DNA from: Pratylenchus scribneri
Lineage: Eukaryota > Nematoda > Chromadorea > Rhabditida > Pratylenchidae
Length of the DNA: 64,000 nt
Assembly (NCBI GenBank): GCA_030063045.1
Contig: JAQSEB010000076.1
Span: 248,001 to 312,000 of the forward strand
Direction: 5' to 3'
This document shows, in pieces, positions 32,505-44,400 of this stretch. The first letter of the stretch is position 1, and every line of letters starts with the position of its first letter. The translations under genes were made by a program, and so were the position numbers. Under the pieces are notes generated by a model. It had not been told where the DNA came from. It made no database searches and worked only from the letters and a program-made list of their open reading frames with translations.

Positions 32505-34890
32505 ATGGCGGTGACTGGCACGGAAGATGGCAGTGGTTCCCAATCGGCAACGGCCAAAGATGCTGGTGGAAATGGTGGAACACAAAAAGGAGCAAAAACA
32601 GACGAAAAATTTGAGAAGGTGACGGATAAACAACAGCCGCCGGCTTTGTCCTCATCCATTGATGCAATGGCTCTAGCTGCTTTGCCCATCAAAGCCACAA
32701 CAAAACCAAACGTTCACTGCTTAGTAAGTTTGCTTTTGCTTTATTTTAAAGAATTTCCTTCCTCTTTTTGATCACATTTTTTGCTTTTTCATCTTTGATT
32801 CTGGGATAACATTAGGGTGGGATCACATTTTTTAAGTCTCCTGATCAAATAATTTTAGCCTTTATTTTGTTCATTTAATTCGCTTAAAATTTTAGCTTTG
32901 TCAAACCAAACTGGATCTCCACCCATCATTGGTCACTGAAGGAGGGGAAATTGCGCCGTTGAGCAATGACATTCAAGAAGAACCGTCAACATCATCGGGA
33001 TTGGCAAATATCGCGGCGGAACCATCTTCCACCGACATTCAATCATTTATTGCAGATTTGGTATTTTTTGAAGATTTTCAGTGAATTTCTCTTTCATTTT
33101 TTAGCAGTTGAATAAAGAAAATGATGGGAATATTGCCTCTTCTTCATCTTGTCCAATTCCAAAAAGTCCACAGCCAAATGGGAATATGAATTTGCTGGAA
33201 TTGATCGGACAATCCAGCAGTCCATTGGATGTGCCAATGTGTAAAGTATGAAATAAATTATTTATTTTTATTATTTATTTACCATTTATTTTTGTTAGAA
33301 ATGCGCAACTTCGATGGCCGAAGAACTGCAACAACAATTGGCCGAATTGGAGCGAGAATGTCGTCAATATAAACAAGCGTTGGACATTCAGCTGAAATAT
33401 CGTGTCGAATCCCCGTTTGATCAAGATTTGGCAAGGAGAAAATTGGAAACATTGAAAGTTTGTTGAAAATTTTGAATAAATTATAAGCAAACATTTTAAT
33501 TTTAGGCCGAAGAACGTGACCTCCAAGAACAATTAGCATTCCTCGAGGAAGAGGAGCAAACATTGAACCGAGAATTGGATGCGAAAATGGAGGAAAAGCG
33601 GCGGATCAGTGAACGGGACGAACAATTGTACAGGAAATTACGGGACAATCATCGGTTTTAATTCCCTAAATTTAACCAAAAATTAAAAATATTTAACATT
33701 TTTAGAACATTAATTGAACAAGCCGACGAACAGCGTTCCCTAAAATTGCAAATTCGTCACACCGAAGAGCAAATCAAACAATTAAGTCGGGCAAATGTTT
33801 TGGATATGTGCTTCCACATTTGGGTGGACGGCGAATTTGGGTACATTAATTGTGGAAATTTAGTTTAAATTCATTTAATTTTCAGCACAATCAGTGGATT
33901 TCGCCTAGGACGGCTTCGGCATGAACCGGTGGAATGGAATGAGATCAATGCGGCACTTGGTCAAATGGCATTTTTACTCAAGGTTAAATTTTAAAGGAAT
34001 TCACAAAAATATTATTAAATTAAAGGTTAATTATTTAAATATAAAAAAGACAAAATACATAAAATTGAAAAAATTTTTAAAGTCATTTCCGAACGATTGG
34101 GCATGGAATTTGTGGGCGCCGAAATTGTCCCATGCGGAAATTGCTCATTTATTCGTGTCCAAAAGCATTCTTCCCAACAGCCAACATCATCCAATGGAAT
34201 TGGCCGAGTCGAAGAACTACCTCTCTACGGTTTGGAAAAATAAAATTAAAAAAATTAATTTTAAATTTAGGAAGTGGCGGTTGGCGTCCATTTGGGCAAC
34301 CTGGACTAGACAAGGCGTTGGTTGCCTTCATGGATTGTTTTTTACAAGTATTTTTTTGAATATTTTTGTAGGAAGTTAAGTACAAAAAAATTTATTAATT
34401 TTTTAATAAAAATTAAATTAAATATAATTTTTTTAATTAAATTAAATTAAAAATATATTTAATAATATTTTTTAAATTAAGATTGAGCAACGTTTGAAGC
34501 AATATTTCCCGGCTGGAACCCAACTATTGCCTTATAGAATGTTAAAGGACAAAATTGTGGACAAAGATTCCCAATATTTGGTCAAAATGCAACTCAATTC
34601 CGAGGTAAATATTTAAATTAATAGCAAAAAAAATTAATTATTTATAGGAACGTTGGACCAAAGCAATGAAATGCCTTTTGTTGAACCTAAAACGTGTTAT
34701 TGGCATTTTGACCACATTGCCCAGTTTGACTGCACCTCCCCAACAACATTCGAGTCCAAGGTCCACAACAACGGCAACGACCATAATGGGTGGAGGAGGC
34801 GAATCCACCACGGCGGGAAAAAGTGGCTCTTCCAGTCCTGCAGTTTCCATAAAATCCAATGGGACAGCGGCGGAAAAGAATCAAAAATAA
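32505..34890 (+). CDS. bec-1: Beclin-1, autophagy/PI3K complex subunit
   Basis: Scaffold of the class III PI3-kinase (VPS34) complex. Exons: 32505-32723, 32896-33060, 33105-33245, 33299-33457, 33506-33654, 33706-33840, 33886-33982, 34083-34229, 34271-34347, 34482-34604 and 34648-34890. Zn-like CxxC pairs flank the N-terminal region ([22 protein letters not shown]). A long coiled coil runs through [20 protein letters not shown] to [10 protein letters not shown], then the evolutionarily conserved domain: [69 protein letters not shown] Ser/Thr/Gly-rich tail extends past the usual end. The junction of exons 7 and 8 cannot be made both canonical and in frame without losing [11 protein letters not shown]3 motif was not identified with confidence. 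Confidence 0.9.
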
Positions 34891-35478
34891 TAAGTAAATT
34901 TATTAAATTAATTTTTTTAAGTTATTTGGAAATTTTTAAGCATTCAATGGATGAGCAAAAATGCAAACAAATGGACATATTTATTGGCATTTTTATATAA
35001 ATTTTTATTTTTTCCCCAATTTCCTTATTTTAATTTTACATTTTTATTATTTTTTGAGAAAAAAATTTTTAAAAACTTTTATTTATCGAAATTTTTTAAA
35101 AATTCACCTCCATCCAAATTTCAAAAAGTGTAAAGTAGTAAATTTTCGCAAAGTAAAAATGCTCCTTTAAATTAATTTATGGCATAATGTTACGGCCAAA
35201 AGCATGTTCCAGACCCCCCCCCCCCCCCTCCCCTTTTTCCTCCAATAATTTCCACCAAGCCCTTCTCTCCCTCTCCTTCCCATCCAACCCATTCCTTCCC
35301 TTCCTTCTCCCTGTAAAAACAAATTTTGATGATTTTAATTTTATATTATTTTTTCGAAAACATTTTTGCCAAGAATTAATCCAATTAAGCCAAAATCAAA
35401 TATTCCCTAAAATTTCAACAGATTAATTGAAATTTTGACCAAATTCCCCATTAAAAAATTTAATTTTCTTCATAAAAA
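34891..35478. promoter_or_regulatory. Upstream region of the SKN-1/NRF gene, with a C15 tract
   Basis: AT-rich intergenic DNA with a run of 15 cytosines at 35214-35228 embedded in a pyrimidine-rich stretch (35210-35310). A TTTCAACAG acceptor about 57 bp before the ATG is a candidate trans-splice site. No gene seen. Confidence 0.5.
35214..35228. repeat. Homopolymer C tract (15 C)
   Basis: Run of 15 cytosines upstream of the SKN-1 gene, G-quadruplex-capable on the minus strand. Confidence 0.9.
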
Positions 35479-38400
35479 ATGACGACTGACGACGAAGAGG
35501 TGGCCAAAAAATTGCCAAAAACAACTCAAAATTCGCAACAAAATGCCCAAAATGAAGGTCGAAATGAATTATTCGGAACGCCATTGGCAATACGGAGACG
35601 ACGGGTGCGCGGATCGAGGAGTAATTCATCGAGTCGGACAAAAAAGAAAATAATGGCAAAGGGAATTGACACCGAACAAATGGAAATGGGCAGAGCAAGT
35701 AAATTTAATTTATTCATTTAAAAATATTTAAATTTAATTTTCTAATCCAAAATAAAAATTTTGAACCTAAAAATGTTCTAAAATCAGTCACAAAATTCTA
35801 AAAAATTTATAAAATTTAGCATTGATCGCCTCCCTCCTATTGTTGGCCGGAATTTGTGCCATCCATTTACTTTTGGTTGCCGAAAATCCAAATGAATTTA
35901 TTGCAAAAAATTCCAATGGAATTTTGGCCCATTTTGGCCATCCTCTTCCTCGCTCAATTGACCATCAAATTTATCGTAATTTAATCATAAAATAAAAATA
36001 ATAATTCATTTTTAAAGCTAAATTCAAAAATCGAGCGGATAAATTTGTTCAAAACCAATTGGAAAAGTTGGCCAGCGATTTGGAACAATTACACACAAAT
36101 TTGGACGAATCAACAAGTAGATTGCCATTTCGAGTGAATATGTTGCTTACGGAACAACGACGAAGAAATACAGGTTTTTAAATGGGAATAAATTCATTTA
36201 TTGTATTGTAATAAACATTAATAATTTTACAACGAATATTTTGCTCAATAATAGATAGCAGCCAATAACTTCTTTGATCTATTCCAATCCAATATGAAGT
36301 ATGCGAATGCGATTCATCGCTCTAAACTTGGTTCTTCTCTTCATTGATTTTTTTCGATGTTCCTAATCTAAAAGGCTAGCTGAAGATTGTTTAGATATAT
36401 ATAACGGATTACGGTATTCGGTATGGCTAACTATTCATTTTAGGATATAATGTCAATAGCTTTTTTCTTTTCATCCACATTTTACATAACTATCTCTTTT
36501 TGTGAAATCGATCAATAATCGAGTATTGTAATCAAGTACTAGTTTGAGTTGAGGGACGAGGGAGATAATTATTCAAAAATTAGAATTAAAAAAATCCGTA
36601 AAGATAATAAAAATCATTTAATAAGAAGGAAATTAAAAATACGAATTAATTATTAAATAATTTAATATTTTATTTTGCAGTTCAACGTCCGCGAAGTGCA
36701 ACCCCAATACCCGAAAATTTGCCAATGACCCCAAATCGACCAACAAGGCGTTCAGCCCGACACCCAAATTCAATGTCAAATTCGGAGAATTGGCCACCGC
36801 TGACCCAACAAATGGCGGAAGCATCCACTTCAGAGGACCAAAACCAAATTGGAATGGGCGAAGAGCCAACTCTGATGGACTATGATGCCATCGATGCATA
36901 TTGGCGTTGGGACATTGAACAGGAAAAGGGACCAGCAAACGTGTTAATGCAACAGGTGAGAATCCATTCAAAAATATTGCTATTGGATATTTAAATTATT
37001 TTTTAAAATGAAAATTAATGGGAAGGAATTTTGGGAAAATTAATTAAAAATGTAATTTGAGAAATTTTTTTTATTTTTTTTTGACATTTTTTAATGACCT
37101 TTAAATTTCTGTCCCATCTGCTGGGCGAATCATTCCCTACAAAAAAGGCATTTAGCTTTTAGCAGTATAAAAAATTCTTAAAAATTCTAATTTTTTGTCT
37201 TCAGCCACATCAATATCCGTACAACAATTTACAACAATTTGTTGAGCCCCAACAACAACAGCAATGGACACCAAATGCGCAACAAAATGATGAATCGACG
37301 GAAATGTTCCTTTATGAACGTGACATTCAATTGTTGACCGAAAAAACGCAATTTCCCGAATTGGTGAGAAATTTTGTTTATCGAAATTTTGAGGAATAAG
37401 ACCTTATGATTCATCATATTCAAATTTTTATTGATCATCATAAACGCAGTTTGCACACAAAATATTGCGGAAGTTTCTGATGGCAAGCATAATCGAACCT
37501 GAAATTTAAAATCATAAACAATTTTGCGTAAAAAAACACGTTTTATATACTAAAAATACATTTTCCCGGAAAATATATTTTTTGCCTAAAACACATCTTT
37601 CCGGAAAATATATTTTGCCTAAAACACATTTTTCCGGAAAATACATTTTGCCTAAAACACATCTTTCCTGAAAATACATTTTGCCTAAAACACATCTTTC
37701 CTGAAAATACATTTTTGCCTAAAACACATCTTTCCTGAAAATACATTTTTGCCTAAAACACATCTTTCTGGAAAATACATTTTGCCTAAAAACACATCTT
37801 TCCGGAAAATACATTTTGCCTAAAACACATCTTTCCGGAAAATACATTTTCCCTAAAACACATCTTTCCGGAAAATACATTTTTGCCTAAAATACATCTT
37901 TCCGGAAAAAACAATTTGCTTAAACCCTAAAAACACATCTTTCCGGAAAATATATTTGCCTAAACATAAATCCGAAATTCAAAAATTTAACCATGTGCCC
38001 ATCCGCTGGTCTTGATTATAGCCCATATAAACACAATGAACATGTGGTTCATTTGGTTGGGTTGAATCCCAATTCAAATAGGTCGCATCCTGGCCATCAC
38101 TCCATCCATACACAGAAGTGTCCAATTTGTTCAAACCAATCCAAATATTATTCTCTAAAAATGATTATAAATTTTTTGGCATGAGTTTACTTTTTCGCAA
38201 TTTATGCACAAAATCATTCTCTGCTGCATCCCGAATACTGACTAAATGTCCACCAAGTTGGCGACAAAAATTTTCGGCCTGAACCCATTGAAGTTCAATA
38301 TCGAAAAGTCGAAACCAATTTTCCTCATAAAGTTGCCAACCCTAAAAATTCCACAATTTTTATTTAAATAAAGGCCAAAAATACTTGTTGCATTAAATTA

Positions 38401-41400
38401 ATTACAGCCAAAATGCGCAAATCTCGGGCCATTGTATCCATCAATTCCCCATTATCCGTTCCATTTTCTGGTAAAAAATAATGCAAAAAAATTATTAAAC
38501 CCTTAATAACTTTTTGGCCCTCCAGCCGGCCATTGTGGATTGCGTAAAGGCGATGGAATTACAGAATCCACAACATATTGTCCTCGGGCTACATTTAATA
38601 TTGTGAAAAATGCAAGAAAGTATAGGAAAATTTGGAACATTTTTGTTTTATGAATCTGAATTTTTGTTGAATAAAATATCTATTCCTTTTTTTCCAAATG
38701 TTTATTCTGAAAATGGGAATAAAAATAAAATTGATCTCCACAAAATAAACATTGAAATAATTTTTTTATTTTTAGTCCATTTTTGGCCAAGATGAAGTGA
38801 ATGATGATGCAAATTTACCAACAAATGTTTTGGAAGAAGATGAATATTTGTTGGCCGACATTTCGCAGACCAAATGGGAAATGCCACCACAATGGCCGGC
38901 GACAAGTTCAGAGGAGGAATCGGCACAATTTGGATTGGAAAACAATGTAAATGGAGGCGGTGATCATGGCATTTTGTGGACGACCAAAAGGCTTAATAAA
39001 TTGTTGCCTTTCCAATCGGTAATCAAAGCGTGGGTTGGGGAAAGGCATTTAAACAAACATTTATTATTTTATTAATCATTAGATATTAGAATATAACTTT
39101 TAACCGGAAGATTTAAAACTTTCCGGAAACCGAAATAACATAAAAAGTAAGAATAAACTTTCCGGAACAACCGGAAAGAAGTTAGATTAAAACTTTCCGG
39201 AACAACCGGAAAGAAGTTAGATTAATACTTTCCGGAACAACCGGAAAGAAGTTAGATTAAAACTTTCCGGAACAACCGGAAAGAAGTTAGATTAATACTT
39301 TCCGGAACAACCGGAAAGAAGTTAGATTAAAACTTTCCGGAACAACCGGAAAGAAGTTAGATTAATACTTTCCGGAACAACCGGAAAGAAGTTAGATTAA
39401 TACTTTCCGGAACAACCGGAAAGAAGCTAGATTAAAACTTTCCGGAAACCGAAATAACATAAAAAGTAAGAATAAACTTTCCGGAACAACCGGAAAGAAG
39501 TTAGATTAATACTTTCCGGAACAACCGGAAAGAAGTTAGATTAATACTTTCCGGAACAACCGGAAAGAAGTTAGATTAATACTTTCCGGAACAACCGGAA
39601 AGAAGTTAGATTAATACTTTCCGGAACAACCGGAAAGAAGTTAGATTAAAACTTTCCGGAACAACCGGAAAGAAGTTAGATTAAAACTTTCCGGAACAAC
39701 CGGAAAGAAGTTAGATTAAAACTTTCCGGAACAACCGGAAAGAAGTTAGATTAAAACTTTCCGGAACAACCGGAAAGAAGTTAGATTAAAACTTTCCGGA
39801 ACAACCGGAAAGAAGTTAGATTAAAACTTTCCGGAACAACCGGAAAGAAGTTAGATTAAAACTTTCCGGAACAACCGGAAAGAAGTTAGATTAAAAGTTA
39901 CAAAATTCAGATATTTTCAGTGAATTGGCCAATAAACAATAATAGAAATTAGACAATAATTTTTTATCTTCGTAAACATTTCCATAATAAATAATAAACT
40001 AAAAATTGTTTTATTCCTATTTTAATAAAAAATAAATATTTCCAGGGAATTGGCCCAGATTTGTTGAACATCCCAGTGGTTACACCGCCTCCTACATTAG
40101 TCGATTTCGAAGACCCACAACAAAATGTACCACCAATTGGTGCTGAAGAGGAGGCGCCAATTTCATCCAATTCTTGCGACCAATTTTCGCCTACCCAAAT
40201 TTCATTCATCCCATCGCCTCAAACCACATCCGAGCAACCAATTTTGTTCAACGATATTTCCCTGGCCGAGGCCACAATCATCAACAGTGCGGATGGCCAA
40301 ATTGACACGTCGAGCAGAGAATTTGGTGGGAATATTTTTGACATTAACCATAAATAAACAAAAAAATTTCGCTTTAGTGTCTTTTAGAATTAACACAAAA
40401 TTTTTAAATACTGTTAAGTTTCTACTTAAGATTTTCACTAAATCCTCTCTCCAGCTCCACCCGCAGAAATATAATTAATTCTATGATTCATAAATTGATT
40501 TCCATTGAGACACTTCCTCATATTTTCTGCACTTTTTCCTTTTAATTTTTTTCTTAATTTTTAACCTTTTTTCAAAAAAAATTCCCACTTTTCCCTAAAA
40601 ACATTTACAATAAATAATTAAAAATTTCCAAAAATTCACTTGCGCATTATAAGAAAGTCCAGAGTCCATTTTTTATTCCATTATTTAGTACGGAAAAAAA
40701 ATCTAGAAAAATGATCTTTCTACGAATTAACTCTCAAAAAAATTGTTGCATTATCGTGAAAATAAAATGTGGAGAAACATCATTGAATAGAATTCCAATT
40801 AGGTCCAAAAATGTAAATTAAATTTTGGGATTTGTACTTCTTAAATAGGTAATGCCAAAATGGAACGAAAAAACCATTATCGAACCTCAATTTTTTTGAT
40901 TTTTAATTTTTTAATAAAATATTCAACAATTTATCGTTTCCAAAAACATTTTTATTATTTTCTTGGAATTCATTACAAAAGTTGTTGACCTTTTTAACGG
41001 GTGGAATATTTAATTATTTAGCGCTTAAATTTGCTTGCGGGAAAAATTGCGGCCTTTAGCCTCTTTCCAATTCATTAGTACACACTAAATACAAAGTTCA
41101 ACAATAAATGTGCAATAATTAAATTGTCATTTTTCTAAATTGTAGCCATTCAAATTATACTTTTTGGACCAAATGATTTTTTTTTAATTTTTTGGCTGTA
41201 CCACAATTGGGGACTCGGTAATTGGGGGATGGAACAGTCTAGCATCGATGGCGGCAGAGCTACTAAATTAATTTACATAGCATTTTATAGAACATACAAT
41301 TGGCTACAAAATGATATATAAAACATTTGCTAATGTTGGAAATTTCTAAAATTATGGTCAAAAACCCATTGGTTTAATTAAAATTGTGATACTCCCTGTT

Positions 41401-44400
41401 ATGTGGCTATAATTCGGTAAATATTCAATATTGTCCAATGCTTTTGATTTCATTTTGTAGCAAATTTTATACTCAATAAAATGATAACATAAATGAATCC
41501 AGCGGCTTTGTCACCATCGACTCTAACCATTTCATCAACAATTCTATATTCTACACCGATTTTTTAGACATTTCCCAACTAAAAAGATATTACATAATTA
41601 ACCCCTAAAATTTCTGAATAAAATTATAATAATAAAAAAGAAATAGGCAAAATCCAAACATCGATCAGTCATTCAGTCTAGCACTTTCACTATAAAACTG
41701 CTTCCATTTTTTGCATCCCCAAAATCATCAGCCAGACGGCACATCATCTTCCTCCTTCCTTCCATTCACCACCCCCACACTTCTTGGATAGCCACAAAAA
41801 TCCGGCAAACCCAAATTCAAGACGGCAGATTGTCTGTCGGGCGAGACGACCCCCCCCCCCCCCCTCACCATCAATTTCTGCATCCTTTCTAAATTCTAAC
41901 TCATCCCATTCCTCATTCGAATCATGCACCAAACCAAATACCAAATGCCCTTTTGTGGGGGGAATCGAAGAAGGAGGAAAAGGCTTTTTCAAAATTAAAG
42001 TGCTTTTTTAGAGGATGGCCATTTTCTGAATAACAACATGGGACGACGGACGGTGGGAATAGCAATAGGGCAAATTAGGATGGGCATCAAAATTAATGTA
42101 AACAATTTTTGGCCATATATTTATTCTAATGAAAAGCGGAATCTTTTCTCATTAGTTAGGAAAATATCTAAATGAGATTGCCTTTGAAAGCTCAATTAAG
42201 CCCAATCCCTTTAACTCCCAAACAAAAAGGTTTTATGACAATTGGAGACCCGACAAATTGGGTTGGAACATACTAGCTTCGATGGCACTAAATTAATTTA
42301 TATAATATTTAAAAGAGCATAAAATTTGCTACAAAATTATATCAAAAGCAGTGATCATTGTTTGGTATTTACAGAGTTATGAGTTATGGCCATAAAATCG
42401 CTTTTTTAATTAAAATTGCGTTGCTGGCAGTTTTCTGACCGTAACTTATTAAACATCTCCATACTGATCAATATCAATGCTTTTAATATCATTTTTAAAC
42501 AATTTTATGCCATATAAAATGGTATACAAATTTATCCGGTATCTTTAATGCCATCAACACTACACTAGACCATTTCATCCCCAAACCCCAATCTTAGAGC
42601 CATTTAAGATGAATTCGGAAAATTACGTCATATTCATACAAAAACGATAACCCACAATGCCTCGCTTCCTCTCACTCAGTATTAAGCAATTCCTTCCATC
42701 ACTACATTATTCATTCATTCAATTCAAAATAGTAAATCATCATCAGCCAATGGGCGATGAGCCAATCCAATCCAACAAATCATTTCCTCCACATTTTCAC
42801 CATTTTCACCCTATTCATCATCATCATCATCATTTAGCCATTATTTCCCTTTAGGGGAGGGTGAATCTTCATTATAGGAAGGAGAAATTTAGATCAAAAC
42901 AAACCCAATTCCCAACACCTGCATGAAGTACTTTCTGTTTTTTTTTGTAACATCACATTTAACCCAAATTGGCTGACTAATAAATAAATAGCGCGGCATT
43001 TTCCCCTCAAAAATGGCTTTAAAAGGTGAAGGGGAATACTTCTAAAGTGCATTTTCCCCGGGAGCCGGGAATCACCTTGTCCTTGTATTTTCAAAACCCC
43101 TTTTTCATGAATAGGAAAAAGGCGAATCCTGAAATTATTTTTGCAAATAGTACGTGAAAAAACGCCTATCTATCAAGCCAATTTCTACTCATCCAATTTC
43201 AGTCCACTTAAAAAATTCATCTGACTATGACCACCGTTAAGTTTTTAACGCATCAAAAACGCGCAATTAATCCCCATTGCCCAATAATAAAAGTGCTTGG
43301 CAATTGAAGAGAAGAGCAGGAAATTGGGGGTGTCGGAAGGAAGAAATATATTGCCATGAATTTTGCTTCTACCTTTGATGCTCATAAGGGCATTTTCTTT
43401 AAGTGGTAGCTAAGTCAACGGGAAGTAGAAATTAAAAACAACAAAATAGAGACCACAGGCAAAGCGGAATTAAATATTCACATCAATCTTTTGAGGGGTT
43501 TACCTACAATAATTTCAAAAAATAGTCCAAAAACAATTAATTTAGATAGGAAAAGTGACACTGAAAAGCGGATTAGCCAGCTTTTTTTTTTTTTTGAAAA
43601 TTTGGCAAAATCATACTAATTAATTTAGATACTGTCAATTTTTCCTCATTCATTACTTATAACAATTTGCACTTCATTTTAGAATTCTCAAAATTATTTA
43701 CAAACAAAAATCTTGAAATTATAACTTTTTGGTACATTTTTAATTTTTTTTTTCTTTTCTTGTCTAAAACAGTGTAGCCTTATTTTTTGTGGTTGGGTTT
43801 TTAAGTGTACTTAGAATACAAAAAAAAGCGAACCAAATAAATTATATCCCGAACAAAAAAGTGTACGAATTTTGTCATTTTTCTGTCGAATTTTTTGTAT
43901 CCAATTCCTTAATTTCCACATTATTTCTTAGAAAATGAAGTACAAAATTCCAAATTGGTGCCGGTTTCTAAAACACGGTTTTATCACATTTTTTGGTTCA
44001 TTGAAATGTAACAAATTTATTTTATTTAATTATCCCATTCTCTACTTTAAATTAATTGTGTGAAATTAATTTAGAAAAAATGTCTTCAATAGTTGAAAAA
44101 AATTTTTTGTACTTTTATATTAAATTTTTTCCTATATAAGCAAGGAAAGGAAAATTCTTTTTAAAATTCATATAATTTTCAGCCGATCAAATACCATCGA
44201 ATACTCAATTTCAATCACAAATTGTTGAACCCGAAAAAGAAGAAGAAGAGGACGACGAAATGCTTCTATCCACCCTATTCCCACAACTTTTTCATCAACC
44301 AATTCCAAATGGTCCTGGTCATAATTTGGGGAGTCCATTGCAAATTCAACGTTCTCTATCGATGAATTCAGTCGATGGAACAAATCCGAATTTGGAAGGT

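Larger units (their letters stand above)
40326..44182 (+). other. Large intron 7 of the SKN-1 gene, non-coding
   Basis: At 3.86 kb this is the longest intron of the gene and separates the membrane-anchor/acidic half from the rest, including the DNA-binding half. I see no exon on either strand. It contains two related fold-back elements and a C15 tract (41850-41864). Its position would suit an internal promoter for a soluble short isoform, as in C. elegans skn-1; that is inference. Confidence 0.55.

Noticed and set aside
33921..34379. 152-codon plus-strand frame over beclin-1 exons 7-9
   Set aside because: Reads through AT-rich introns in a shifted frame; the conserved beclin domain is in the other frame.
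37512..37746. Small minus-strand frames with the same MYFPE/CVLGK pattern
   Set aside because: Same satellite in the lectin intron; no start context, no splice support.
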